Shown: positions 9,349 through 19,044 of the stretch, in pieces
How positions within the stretch are numbered: the first letter of the stretch is position 1
How the letters are laid out: every line of letters starts with the position of its first letter
NCBI RefSeq assembly: GCF_014529935.1
Contig: NZ_JACVFC010000001.1
Coordinates: 2,418,001-2,482,000 of the forward strand
Direction of reading: 5' to 3'
Origin: Chitinophaga qingshengii
Lineage (GTDB): Bacteria > Bacteroidota > Bacteroidia > Chitinophagales > Chitinophagaceae
Length of the DNA stretch: 64,000 bases
Notes under the pieces: generated by a model
The model's database searches: none
What the model was told of the DNA's origin: nothing
Seen by the model: the letters and a program-made list of their open reading frames with translations, nothing else
Translations under genes and position numbers: made by a program

Positions 9349-10293
9349 TTAGAACAACTTCCTCCACACGTGGCTCATGAAACGAAGTTTCCATAAGCTG
9401 CGGCGTATATGCTTTATACTTCCCCGGCGTAACTCTTCGAAAATAGGCGCCTGGTATTGTTTCGTACCCTGCTCAGCAATCTGCAACGCTAAACCGTTTT
9501 CTTCGTTTAGGGTAGCCACCACCCAACCCAGCAGCAGGTCGCGTTGGGAATGGGCATCGCTGGCATTAAAATTATTCAGATACACCATTTCTCCCCAGCC
9601 GGCAGTTTCTTTATGGGACGCGGCCAGCAGTTTTTGCAGGAAGGGGCTGGAGCTGATACTTTGCAGTTGTTCCTGCGAAATGCGGTTGGGACCTTTGACC
9701 GTGATTTCACTCAGGAAAAAAGGAAGGTTGTCCATATGCCGCAATACAGCATGCAACTTATCTTCTCCCTGGTAAGCGTGCATGATGCCCGGCTCAAACT
9801 CCGCGATTTTAATATGACGGGCCATCTTATCTTCCAGCGACTGGAAAATGCGAAGGTCTAAACCCTGGGAATCGGTCTTAAACCAGTCGATATAGCCAAT
9901 ATTCAGTTCCTGTAATACTTCCGGGATGGTGCGGGTCATCAGCTTCGTTTCCCGTTCTATGGCAAATTTATCGGCAAAAGCATAAGGCTTCAGATCTTCC
10001 ATACGGGGCACCAGGAAACTGGAACAATAGGGCGAATGCGTCAGGTAAAAAGGTTCCCCGTCGCTGGACTTGTCGGCCACTACACAGTTAAACACATACA
10101 ATTTCCGGTAGTTGTCATTCTCTTTAACAATGTAACCGTATTTCCTGTCATCCGGATCAAACGCAATACAAACGGCATATTTCGCGATCTTTTTCCACCG
10201 GGCGTGAATAGCGCCCGATGCTCCGATATCCACCAATACTGGCGGCTGATTGGTTAATTCCGGTGTATGGAGTACTTTTTCTATTAATGACAT
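9349..10293 (-). CDS. FkbM-family SAM-dependent methyltransferase
   Basis: I place the start at 10293 (MSLIEKVL), giving 314 residues; the open frame continues upstream but those 31 residues are not typical of the family. The SAM-binding motif is LVDIGASGAIHARW near residue 20. The acidic loop IAFDPDD and the later motif IDWFKTDSQGLDLRIFQSL are both characteristic of FkbM O-methyltransferases. These enzymes commonly methylate sugars or lipids of surface glycans, but the acceptor is not deducible here. There is no signal peptide, so it is cytosolic. It is a monocistronic gene with its own terminator and is divergent from the archaemetzincin-like gene. Confidence 0.85.
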   Translation of the reverse strand: MSLIEKVLHTPELTNQPPVLVDIGASGAIHARWKKIAKYAVCIAFDPDDRKYGYIVKENDNYRKLYVFNCVVADKSSDGEPFYLTHSPYCSSFLVPRMEDLKPYAFADKFAIERETKLMTRTIPEVLQELNIGYIDWFKTDSQGLDLRIFQSLEDKMARHIKIAEFEPGIMHAYQGEDKLHAVLRHMDNLPFFLSEITVKGPNRISQEQLQSISSSPFLQKLLAASHKETAGWGEMVYLNNFNASDAHSQRDLLLGWVVATLNEENGLALQIAEQGTKQYQAPIFEELRRGSIKHIRRSLWKLRFMSHVWRKLF

Positions 10294-10536
10294 CTGTATG
10301 TTTTGCTGTTTTAAGTAGATAACCTGCTGAAATGCCGGTAAATATAAGCACGGTTCGCAATATATAAAAATAACAGTACCGGCCACAGGCGGCTTCTCCC
10401 GATACTTCAGGGCGATAATAGCTTCGCCTGTGGGCTGACAGTTATTTTCAGCAGGGGATTTACCTGATAAAGTACAGAAATTTTTATTTTGATTATGGAA
10501 TTGAAAGATCTTTTCATCTGGAATAAAACAATCCTG

Positions 10537-11409
10537 ATGCCCGTTCCTAAAATCCCCCTATACCTTGGCCTTGTTTTCCTGTTGACAGCCTGCGGCCACA
10601 GGAGTACCCAACAAACCCAATACTTTGAAGCCGTAGCGGCTAATGATATTCCACTGGCCACGCCACGGAAAGGAGAATGGCGCTTTGAGCATCCTGAAAA
10701 AGTACAGACTTTTGAAGCCTACCAACAGATGCACCCGGTAAAACCATCTCCCGCCAGGTCAGTCATCTACCTGCTACCCATTGGCGATTTCCCTCCGGCC
10801 CAGGAAAAAATATTGAAAGCCACCGCTGAGTATACAGCTATTTTCTTCCAGTTAAAAACAGTGCTGCTACCCGCACAAACAGACAGCGCTTTTCCGGGCA
10901 ACACCTTCCGGCAACGGGAAGATGGCCATATTCAGCTGCTGGCGCCTTATATACTGGATACTTTACTGAAAGGAAAAATCCCTGCCGACGGCATTGTACT
11001 CATGGGTATCAGCGCCCGGGACCTGTACCCGAAAAAAGAGTGGAACTATGTATTCGGACTGGCATCCTATGTCGACAGAATAGGCGTATCATCTATTTAC
11101 AGATTACAGGATACCACGCACGGGCAGCAGTGCCTCAAACGACTGATCAAAGTCACCTCACATGAGATCGGCCACATGTTCTCCCTCCATCACTGCCTCC
11201 ATGCCCGGTGCGCTATGAATGGCTCCAATAGCCTCCAGGAAACCGACCAGGCCCCTAATCGTCTCTGTTCCGATTGCCAGCAAAAGTTATACTGGAACCT
11301 CCAATATGATAACCAGAAACGGCTACAGCAACTGATTCAGTTCTGCCAGCAACATGAGCTGCAACGGGATGAAAATTTACTCGGAAAAGATATGTCTGAA
11401 ATAAAATAG
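10537..11409 (+). CDS. Archaemetzincin-like (M54) zinc metalloprotease lipoprotein
   Basis: From the ATG at 10537 the protein has a lipoprotein signal (LVFLLTAC then GHRS). The zinc site is HEIGHMFSLHHC at residues 209-220, followed by CLHARCAMNGSNS, ETD, and a CSDC pair before QKL. This fits the archaemetzincin signature HExxHxxGxxHCx4CMx17CxxC, with a second zinc held by four cysteines. Two departures are visible: serine replaces the usual glycine in the first motif, and one residue (Ala) separates the second Cys from the Met. Archaemetzincins are mostly described as cytosolic, so lipid anchoring is unusual. The ATG at 10495 would extend the N-terminus and bury the signal, so I prefer the internal start. 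Confidence 0.82.
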   Translation: MPVPKIPLYLGLVFLLTACGHRSTQQTQYFEAVAANDIPLATPRKGEWRFEHPEKVQTFEAYQQMHPVKPSPARSVIYLLPIGDFPPAQEKILKATAEYTAIFFQLKTVLLPAQTDSAFPGNTFRQREDGHIQLLAPYILDTLLKGKIPADGIVLMGISARDLYPKKEWNYVFGLASYVDRIGVSSIYRLQDTTHGQQCLKRLIKVTSHEIGHMFSLHHCLHARCAMNGSNSLQETDQAPNRLCSDCQQKLYWNLQYDNQKRLQQLIQFCQQHELQRDENLLGKDMSEIK

Positions 11410-11710
11410 GTCCCATACATCTCCCCTCATTTTCATTTTCCGGTAACGTTCTCGGAAATATATCTGCCCCAATGGTTGCAAAGTACCCGCTTTCAAACGT
11501 AACTTGTTTTGGAGAAACAACTATATCAACCAACATTATACTATAGCATCGGGAAAGTAGAGAAGAAGAAGCCTGTTTACCACGTCTTTCATTTTACCGA
11601 CAGTGCTCTTCCATGCAAAGTGGAGTGAAACAAGCCTAATCCGGCCAATAGGCCCGGCCGGCAGCGCTTTCCCGCAAATACTGGTGTAAACAATATCCGG
11701 GAAAATATTT
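11410..11710 (+). promoter_or_regulatory. Upstream region of the pectate lyase operon with an imperfect palindrome
   Basis: This 301-base non-coding stretch precedes the PL1-SusC-SusD operon. At 11437-11458 there is an imperfect palindrome centred on AACGTT, core CCGGTAACGTTCTCGG, with only two mismatched pairs over 22 bases. It shares the 10-base string AACGTTCTCG with the centre of the 34-bp palindrome at 22446-22479, so both could be sites for one regulator. No convincing TTTG/TAnnTTTG promoter pair or small gene was found in the rest. Confidence 0.4.
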
Positions 11711-13813
11711 ATGAAAAAATGGCTGCTTCATTTACTGCCGGCAACGCTGTTCGCCGCTGTCACTAACGGTAACGCCTATGCCGAACCGCCGCTCAACGAT
11801 ACCACCCTGGCCTTCCCCGGCGCTGAAGGCGGGGGCAGATTCGCCAAAGGCGGCAGAGGTGGTAGTGTGTATTATGTGACCAATCTTAACAACACCGGCG
11901 CCGGTAGCTTCAGGGATGCAGTAAGCCAGCCCAACCGGACCATCATGTTTAAAGTATCCGGCACTATCAACCTGCTCAGTACGCTGGTCGTTGCCCGCGA
12001 CAATATCACCATAGCCGGACAAACAGCGCCCGGCGACGGTATCTGCCTGGCCAACTACGGCCTGGCTATCCGGGCCAACCATGTCATTATCCGCTATATC
12101 CGGAGCCGCCCGGGGGATATCATCCTCAACCCCGCAGATACCGCCAAAGCAGTGGATGCGATGTACAACAACTTCGGCTCACCGGTCACCAATCCCTATT
12201 CCAATATTATCGTGGACCATTGCTCCCTGAGCTGGTCCACCGACGAAGCCGGATCTTTTTATGCGATCTCTGATTTCACACTGCAATGGAGTGTGTTGAG
12301 CGAAAGCCTCTATAAATCCAAACATGTAAAAACAACACCACATGGTTATGGCGGTATATGGGGCGGCCAACAGGCTTCTTTCCATCATAACCTGCTGGCC
12401 AGCCACAGCAACCGTAATCCGCGTTTCTCCGGCAGTGCCAACACCGGTCAACCTGAACGCGAGTACGTCGATTTCCGGAACAATGTGGTCTATAACTGGG
12501 TAGGCGCTACCTATGGCGGAGCCGGCGGTCATCATAATATGGTCAACAATTACTACAAACCCGGTCCGGCTACTACCGGCAGTGCATCCTGCGCCACCAG
12601 CAACCGCCGGCACCGTATCCTGCTGTACACCACTTTTAGCGTGTCTGTTGGGGGAGATACGATTCCCGGCGGGAAGTTTTATATCAAAGGCAACTACGTA
12701 CCCGGATATCCCTGTATAACAGAAACGACAGACACGTCCTCCAATAACTGGACCTATGGCGTACATCCGGATAGTCAACCCGGCGCTGCCGCCGCACTGG
12801 CTGCAGCCCGTGTAGACACGCCGTTTCCTTATGCACCTGTAGTCACCCAAACTGCCGTAGACGCCTATACGTCCGTTACCGCCAATGCCGGCGCTACACT
12901 GCCACGCCGCGACACTGTAGACCGCCGCATTATCCGGGAAACACGCACAGGCACCGCCACTTTCGAAGATACCAGCTACCAGGCATCCGGTATGGGACAC
13001 CCTTCTGGTATCATCGACAGCCAGAATACTGTCGGCGGATGGCCCGCATTCACATCCACCACCTACCCCGATGATACGGACAACGATGGATTGCCCGACT
13101 GGTGGGAGAAAATGAACGGCGGCGATTCTACCGGCATCAATGCCAACAGCGTGGATGGCGACGGCTACACCATGCTGGAAAAATACCTGAATGCGATCCA
13201 GTCCCCCGATCAACCGGTGACCTTCACCCAGGCCAGCGCTATCCGCTCCGGTGGCGATACCGTCAGCCTCAGTTTCAATACCGACTGGGCTAAAGATCTT
13301 TTTACCTTCGGCATCTTCCGGTCTACTGACAATGTTAATTTTACGAAGATCGCCACCCTTCCTTCCAATATCAACCAAACACACTATATCACCGATGACA
13401 CCCATGCACCGGCACAAAACTGTTACTACAAAATCGGCGGCTATCGCACTGATGGCAAAGGAGATACGACCTACAGCGCCACTATCAACCTCGGCAACGC
13501 ACTGATGATGCGTCAGCAAGCCGACAAAGCGCTGATGAAAGCCATGTCGTCCGCCAGCCTATCCAAAAACAATGACCTCCGCATATTTCCTAATCCGGCG
13601 GCAGACAAACTGGTGGTGAATCATGCACCCGTAAAAGGCAAAGCCGGTATTTCACTCTTCACGGTGGATGGACAAAAGGTGAAAAACTACACAGCCGCCG
13701 CCGGCACCACAGAAACCAGACTTAATATCGGTGAACTGGAAAATGGAACCTACCTGCTGGTAATGGATAACGGAGGCATCAGAAACGGAAAGGTGTTTAT
13801 AATTTTTAAATGA
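11711..13813 (+). CDS. Secreted pectate lyase (PL1-type) with T9SS sorting domain
   Basis: A 700-residue exported protein: signal peptide 1-24 (NAYA/EPP), then a right-handed beta-helix pectate-lyase-like domain beginning AFPGAEGGGRFAKGGRGG and containing VSGTINL, DNITIAGQTAPGDG, VIIRYIRSRPGD and VDHCSLSWSTDE. All of these are hallmarks of the PL1 pectate lyase group. A calcium-binding-type stretch DDTDNDGLPDWWEKMNGGD lies near residue 455, and a fibronectin-like module follows. The last 80 residues (from about 621) form a T9SS type A sorting domain: LRIFPNPAADKLVV, VDGQKV, LENGTYLLVM. It likely cleaves homogalacturonan at the cell surface. Its stop overlaps the SusC start by four bases (ATGA), so lyase and importer are translationally coupled. 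Confidence 0.9.
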   Translation: MKKWLLHLLPATLFAAVTNGNAYAEPPLNDTTLAFPGAEGGGRFAKGGRGGSVYYVTNLNNTGAGSFRDAVSQPNRTIMFKVSGTINLLSTLVVARDNITIAGQTAPGDGICLANYGLAIRANHVIIRYIRSRPGDIILNPADTAKAVDAMYNNFGSPVTNPYSNIIVDHCSLSWSTDEAGSFYAISDFTLQWSVLSESLYKSKHVKTTPHGYGGIWGGQQASFHHNLLASHSNRNPRFSGSANTGQPEREYVDFRNNVVYNWVGATYGGAGGHHNMVNNYYKPGPATTGSASCATSNRRHRILLYTTFSVSVGGDTIPGGKFYIKGNYVPGYPCITETTDTSSNNWTYGVHPDSQPGAAAALAAARVDTPFPYAPVVTQTAVDAYTSVTANAGATLPRRDTVDRRIIRETRTGTATFEDTSYQASGMGHPSGIIDSQNTVGGWPAFTSTTYPDDTDNDGLPDWWEKMNGGDSTGINANSVDGDGYTMLEKYLNAIQSPDQPVTFTQASAIRSGGDTVSLSFNTDWAKDLFTFGIFRSTDNVNFTKIATLPSNINQTHYITDDTHAPAQNCYYKIGGYRTDGKGDTTYSATINLGNALMMRQQADKALMKAMSSASLSKNNDLRIFPNPAADKLVVNHAPVKGKAGISLFTVDGQKVKNYTAAAGTTETRLNIGELENGTYLLVMDNGGIRNGKVFIIFK

Positions 13814-16800
13814 TTGTCATGATGCATAAAAAGGATTTTATCAGGCTGCTGATCACCTGCTCGCTGCTATGGCTGGCGCCAGCTTCCATAGCGCAGTCGC
13901 AGACCACCACGATAACGGGAACGGTTACTTCGGCAGAAGATCACAAACCACTGATTGGCGTTACGGTAAGGGTAAAAGATACGAAAGCGGCCGCCATTAC
14001 GGATGAAAACGGCCACTACAAACTAAAACTACCGGCCAATGGCGAAAGACTGATATTTTCGTATACCGGTCACGTTACACGTGAAGAACAAATCAAAGGC
14101 CGTACAGCCGTGGACGTGTCTATGACCATAGCGACGAAAAACATCAGCGATGTGGTGGTAGTAGGCTACGCTACCGTAAGAAGAAAAGACCTGACCGGCT
14201 CGGTATCATCCGTCAATGCCAAACAGCTGAAAGACATTCCTGTCAATTCCGCCGCTGAAGCCCTCACCGGCCGACTGGCCGGCGTTCAGATCACTTCTTC
14301 GGAAGGGAAACCGGGCTCGGATTTTACGATCAAAGTGCGGGGCGGCGGCTCTGTTACACAAGATAACTCACCGCTATATATCATCGACGGAGTACAGGTA
14401 GAAGACGGTTTTGCCGGCATCGCGCCACAGGACATCGAATCGGTAGACGTACTCAAAGACGCTTCCGCTACCGCGATATACGGCGCCCGTGGCGCCAATG
14501 GCGTGGTAATCATCACTACTAAAAACGGGAAGGAAGGTAAAACCATTGTCAGTTACAACGGTACCGTAGGCGTACGCCAACTGCCTAAAAAACTGAAAGT
14601 GCTATCACCCTATGATTTTGTGCTGTACCAATACGAAAGAAGCCGCGGACTGACAGCCGACAGCCTCTCCTTCGCCAACATCTATGGGGAAGACCTGGAA
14701 AAATACAAGTCCGTTCCCGGCATCGACTGGCAGCAAAATGTCTTTGGCCGCAAAGCCCTGATGCAAACGCATAATGTCAGCATCGCCGGCGGTACCCAAA
14801 GTACCCGCTTTAACCTCTCCTATACCAACAACCAGGAAGAAGGCATTATGATCAATGCCGGCATGAAACGCAATCTTCTTAACTTCAAACTAGATCACAA
14901 AGCCAATACCAAACTACGGATAGGCCTCAACGTAAGATACAGCGACGAAACCTACAACGGCGCAGGCTCTTCCAATGAAGGCGCCTCTGCATATAATGGT
15001 TTGCGGCATGCTATCAAATACCGCCCTTTCAACCTCGACAATAACAATGCGGAAGATGAAGACGATGTAGACTACTACAACGACACCAATGCCGGCAACG
15101 GATTGGGTATTATCAATCCCATACTGCTCAGTGATGCGCAGTACCGCAGGAGGTATACCCGTATCTTTAATATCGGTGGTTACCTGAACTATACTTTCAG
15201 CAAACACTTCTCCTTCCGGTCAACGATTGGTTATGACCGCAATAACCAGGAATTGAACGCCTTCGATGGCTCCATTACGTCCAACTCCCGGCTCAATGGC
15301 GCCAATTTGCCATTGATCAGCAATATCCTCACCAATCGCAGCTCGCTAAACAATTCTAACGTTTTCACCTATACGAACAGAGCTAAAAGCGGGCATCATG
15401 TAAACGTTTTACTCGGGGAAGAAACCTATACTACCACTTCCGGCATGCTGGATAATGAACTGCGTTATTTTCCCGCAGGCATCACACCGGAGAAGGCTTT
15501 CGGGCAGTTCAACCTGGGAACAACAGTGCCCCTTTTTCCGAAAACAACCATACTCGAAAGCAGCATGTTATCCTTCTTCGGAAAAATTAATTACGATTAC
15601 CAGGATAAATACCTGCTCAGTGCCAGTCTCCGGGCAGATGGATCCTCCAAATTCGCTCCGGACAAACGCTGGGGTTACTTTCCTTCCGCCGCCCTGTCCT
15701 GGCGTATCTCGCAGGAAGCATTCATGAAGGAAGCCCGCTTTATCTCCGACCTGAAACTACGGGTAAGTTATGGTTTGGCCGGCAACAACCGCATCGGCGA
15801 TTACCTTTACCTGAATACCTATTCCGCCAATGCACAATACGCACTCAATGAACAAATCACGCCCGGATATGCAGCTAACAGCCTGGCGAATAAAAACCTG
15901 AAATGGGAAACAACCATCTCCCGGAATATAGGACTGGATGCCGCTTTCTTCAAAGACAGGCTACAATTCACCGCCGACCTGTATTACAATAAAGTAAAAG
16001 ACCTGCTGATCCCTATCCGCATACCTACCAGTTCAGGTTACCTGGAACAACTGCAAAATATAGGTACAACTACCAACAAAGGCATCGAACTGCAACTGGC
16101 AGCGACCATCATTCAAAAGAATGATTTCAGCTGGAACAGCACTTTTAACATCGCTTTCAACCGGAACAAAGTGGAATCGCTTTCCGGCTACCTGACCCAG
16201 TTCTACAGGAATTCCGGCTGGGGTATTTCCGGCCAGCCGGCCGATTTTATTGTCCGGACCGGCGAAGCAGTGGGCGCTATGTACGGCTTTGTAAACGACG
16301 GATTTTATACGCTGAATGATTTTAACTATGACGCCAATACGAAAATATATTCCTTAAAACCCGGCGTGACGGATGTATCCACCGCTATCGGTGTAGCACA
16401 ACCCGGCTGGATGAAACTGAAAGACCTGAACGGCGACGGTATCATCGATGAAAACGATAAAACCATTATCGGCAACGCCAATCCAACCTACAGTGGCGGC
16501 CTGAATCAGCAGTTTACCTATAAAAACTTTGATCTTAGCATATTCCTGAATTTCGTAGTTGGCAACAGCATCCTCAATGCCAACAAGGTAGAGTTTACCA
16601 ATGCCTATTCCCGCCATACCAATATGCTGGGCATCATGGGAGACCGCTGGCGCACCATCGACGACAATGGGAAAGTGATACAACAGGTAGTCACCATTGG
16701 CGGTAAACAGGCAGTCACCGGTGCTTCTCCGGAGGAACTGGCAGCAGTTAATGCCAACGCTAAAATATGGATGCCGCTCTCCGGCGCCGGCGCTTTTTAT

Positions 16801-17070
16801 CCTACCTCCTGGGCGGTAGAAGACGGCTCCTTCCTACGGGTCAACAACGTCACCATCGGTTACACTTTTCCGTCCAAATGGTTGAGCAGGGCGAAGATCG
16901 GCAGCCTGCGCGTTTATGCTACCGGTAATAACCTCGCTGTACTCACCCGTTATACAGGCTATGATCCGGAAGTGAATACACGCCGTTCCACACCCATTAC
17001 GCCAGGCGTGGATTATGCCGCCTATCCCCGCAGCCGTTCTTTCTTTTTTGGTTTAAACCTTACATTATGA
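13810..17070 (+). CDS. SusC/RagA-family TonB-linked outer membrane protein (pectin region)
   Basis: A complete 1086-residue SusC. Signal peptide about 1-28 (LAPASIAQ), carboxypeptidase-like domain from ITGTVTSAEDHKPLIGVTV, a TonB-box region near VVVVGYATVRRKDLTGSVSSV, plug motifs IKVRGGGSV, PLYIIDGVQVEDG and QDIESVDVLKDASATAIYGARGANGVVIITTK, and a barrel ending in FFFGLNLTL. There is no STN domain, so it should not signal to a FecR. The ATG at 13810 overlaps the lyase stop; Met4 and Met5 (13819, 13822) are alternative starts that would remove the overlap. With the next SusD it should import oligogalacturonides or related pectin fragments, inferred from the lyase upstream. Confidence 0.94.
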   Translation: MIVMMHKKDFIRLLITCSLLWLAPASIAQSQTTTITGTVTSAEDHKPLIGVTVRVKDTKAAAITDENGHYKLKLPANGERLIFSYTGHVTREEQIKGRTAVDVSMTIATKNISDVVVVGYATVRRKDLTGSVSSVNAKQLKDIPVNSAAEALTGRLAGVQITSSEGKPGSDFTIKVRGGGSVTQDNSPLYIIDGVQVEDGFAGIAPQDIESVDVLKDASATAIYGARGANGVVIITTKNGKEGKTIVSYNGTVGVRQLPKKLKVLSPYDFVLYQYERSRGLTADSLSFANIYGEDLEKYKSVPGIDWQQNVFGRKALMQTHNVSIAGGTQSTRFNLSYTNNQEEGIMINAGMKRNLLNFKLDHKANTKLRIGLNVRYSDETYNGAGSSNEGASAYNGLRHAIKYRPFNLDNNNAEDEDDVDYYNDTNAGNGLGIINPILLSDAQYRRRYTRIFNIGGYLNYTFSKHFSFRSTIGYDRNNQELNAFDGSITSNSRLNGANLPLISNILTNRSSLNNSNVFTYTNRAKSGHHVNVLLGEETYTTTSGMLDNELRYFPAGITPEKAFGQFNLGTTVPLFPKTTILESSMLSFFGKINYDYQDKYLLSASLRADGSSKFAPDKRWGYFPSAALSWRISQEAFMKEARFISDLKLRVSYGLAGNNRIGDYLYLNTYSANAQYALNEQITPGYAANSLANKNLKWETTISRNIGLDAAFFKDRLQFTADLYYNKVKDLLIPIRIPTSSGYLEQLQNIGTTTNKGIELQLAATIIQKNDFSWNSTFNIAFNRNKVESLSGYLTQFYRNSGWGISGQPADFIVRTGEAVGAMYGFVNDGFYTLNDFNYDANTKIYSLKPGVTDVSTAIGVAQPGWMKLKDLNGDGIIDENDKTIIGNANPTYSGGLNQQFTYKNFDLSIFLNFVVGNSILNANKVEFTNAYSRHTNMLGIMGDRWRTIDDNGKVIQQVVTIGGKQAVTGASPEELAAVNANAKIWMPLSGAGAFYPTSWAVEDGSFLRVNNVTIGYTFPSKWLSRAKIGSLRVYATGNNLAVLTRYTGYDPEVNTRRSTPITPGVDYAAYPRSRSFFFGLNLTL

Positions 17071-18836
17071 AGATGATGAAGATAGCTTATTATGCCGGAT
17101 GGATAGCAGTGCTGATGACAACTGTCTCCTGCAAAAAATTTCTCGATAAGGAACCGCCTTCCGCCTTCGACGAACGGTATATCTTCAGCGATGTGCCCAA
17201 TGCTACCAGCGCCGTCATCGGCGCCTATGAACCGCTTACCCATCAACAGGCCTATGGTAGCCGGCTGAGCCTCATGTATCCTTATGATAATGATGAGATG
17301 ATCGGTGTAACCAACACCACTGCACCCGATAACAGTTCCCGCGATCTTTCCCGTTACAACCTGCAGGCCACCAATGCGCAGCTGCCCGGGCCTTTCCAGC
17401 AGTTGTACCTGGGTATTGAACGCACCAATACCTGTATCAAACATATTCCGCTGATGGCGCAGTATAAGAACGGCAGCACCACTGAGCAGCAACAACTGCG
17501 ACGCCTGCACGGAGAAGCCCTTACCCTGCGGGCACAGTATTACCTGGAGCTGATCCGCAACTGGGGCGATGTGCCTGCCCAGTTTGAACCGTCTATCGAT
17601 CAACCGGACCTCTTCCTGCCGAAGACCGACCGCGATACCATCTACAACCAGCTGCTGGATGATCTCAAACTGGCTGCCGACCTCGTTCCCTGGCGCAATG
17701 AGCCGGGTGTAGCCGCCGATGAAAGAATCACCAAAGGTGCGGTAAAAGGACTGCGTGCCAGGATAGCCCTCTTTAGGGGTGGCTACTCCCTTCGCCGCGC
17801 ATCCCGTAAAATGGAACGTACGGCCGATTACCTGGCGTACTATAAAATAGCCCGCGACGAGTGCGCCGATATCATGCAACGCCGGGATAAACATACACTG
17901 AACCCCAGCTTCCAGAGCGTATTTAAAGACGGACTGGACTCCTATAAATTAGATCCTTACGGTGAGGTGATGTTCGAAATAGCCATGGCCGTCGGACTTA
18001 CCGGCAACCTGGGCTATTACGACGGCCCGCGTTTTTTTGTAGCCGGCAACGCAGGCCAGCTGGGCAATAGCTCCATCCGTGTGATTCCCACCTATTTCTA
18101 TTCTTTCGATTCACTGGATACGCGCCGCGATGTCACAAATGCGCCTTATTATAACAATGCCGACAAAACGAAAACGGTGCAAACCATTGTGAATATGGTC
18201 AGCGGAAAATTCCGTGCCGACTGGATCACGCCTGCACCCACTACTACCGCACAACAGCTGGGCATCAACTGGCCGGTATTGCGTTTTTCCGATGTACTGC
18301 TGATGTTTGCTGAAGCAGACAATGAATTAAACAACGGTCCCACCGGCGCTGCCATAGCGGCATACGAAGAAGTAAGGAAAAGAGGATTTAAAGGCAATGA
18401 AACCAAAATAGGTCCTACCCCCTCCACCAAAGAAACATTCTTTACAGCACTGGTCAACGAACGTTCTTTTGAATTTGGCGGGGAAGGCATCCGGAAGTAT
18501 GACCTGATCCGGTGGAATCTCCTCTATCAGAAAATACAGGAAACAAGAGATAACTATACGAAAATGATGAACCGTCAGGCGCCGTATAACACACTGCCAC
18601 AGGTGATGTATTACAAAACCGGTGCTACCGCTATCATATGGGGAAATTCCCTGTACCAGCCCACGCCGGCTACCGTACCTTCCGGTTATGCAAAAGCCAA
18701 CTGGATCAGCGCCATTAACGCCAGCTGGATCACCAATGTGGCCCAGTTATTTACACCCAATCGCAGCGAGTTATTGCCCATACCACAAACTTCGCTGGAA
18801 GCCAATCACAAGCTCACACAGGACTACGGATACTGA
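17067..18836 (+). CDS. SusD/RagB-like outer membrane lipoprotein (pectin region)
   Basis: A 589-residue SusD-family lipoprotein with signal ending TTVSC (Cys22) and the typical mature start KKFLDKEPPSAF. TPR-like helices contain GEALTLRAQYYLELIRNWGDVP, and the C-terminal region has LRFSDVLLMFAEADNELN, EVRKRGF and NERSFEFGGEGIRKYDLIRWNLL, the strongest signature of the family. The sequence ends with PIPQTSLEANHKLTQDYGY, matching the usual SusD ending. It starts within the SusC stop (ATGA overlap), completing a three-gene translationally linked chain from the lyase. Confidence 0.95.
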   Translation: MKMMKIAYYAGWIAVLMTTVSCKKFLDKEPPSAFDERYIFSDVPNATSAVIGAYEPLTHQQAYGSRLSLMYPYDNDEMIGVTNTTAPDNSSRDLSRYNLQATNAQLPGPFQQLYLGIERTNTCIKHIPLMAQYKNGSTTEQQQLRRLHGEALTLRAQYYLELIRNWGDVPAQFEPSIDQPDLFLPKTDRDTIYNQLLDDLKLAADLVPWRNEPGVAADERITKGAVKGLRARIALFRGGYSLRRASRKMERTADYLAYYKIARDECADIMQRRDKHTLNPSFQSVFKDGLDSYKLDPYGEVMFEIAMAVGLTGNLGYYDGPRFFVAGNAGQLGNSSIRVIPTYFYSFDSLDTRRDVTNAPYYNNADKTKTVQTIVNMVSGKFRADWITPAPTTTAQQLGINWPVLRFSDVLLMFAEADNELNNGPTGAAIAAYEEVRKRGFKGNETKIGPTPSTKETFFTALVNERSFEFGGEGIRKYDLIRWNLLYQKIQETRDNYTKMMNRQAPYNTLPQVMYYKTGATAIIWGNSLYQPTPATVPSGYAKANWISAINASWITNVAQLFTPNRSELLPIPQTSLEANHKLTQDYGY

Positions 18837-18866
18837 CGTTCAGGATAAGATTAATCATTTCATGTA

Positions 18867-18896
18867 AAGGCTGATCTCCGCTATGGGGTCAGCCTT
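18867..18896 (+). terminator. Possible weak terminator after the pectin SusCD
   Basis: An 8-bp stem (AAGGCTGA with TCAGCCTT) with a 14-base loop lies 31 bases after the SusD stop. There is no T-run, so termination may be partial and the downstream propeller gene may receive read-through. Confidence 0.4.
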
Positions 18897-19044
18897 CCTG
18901 TTGGATGATATGCCATCGCAGTTGCCCGCTTTATTTTTAACAGGACCGCATTTAACAGCGGTGTGCAGAAAGCCCGTTCCCTATCTACCAAACCCGTAGA
19001 ATGTTCCCGCCAATTTATTCATCATCTATAAAACCCAACAACAC

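Noticed and set aside
12179..13519. A 446-codon minus-strand frame inside the pectate lyase gene
   Set aside because: The lyase has clear family motifs over this span. The opposite frame gives a low-complexity, cysteine- and glycine-rich sequence without recognisable domains.
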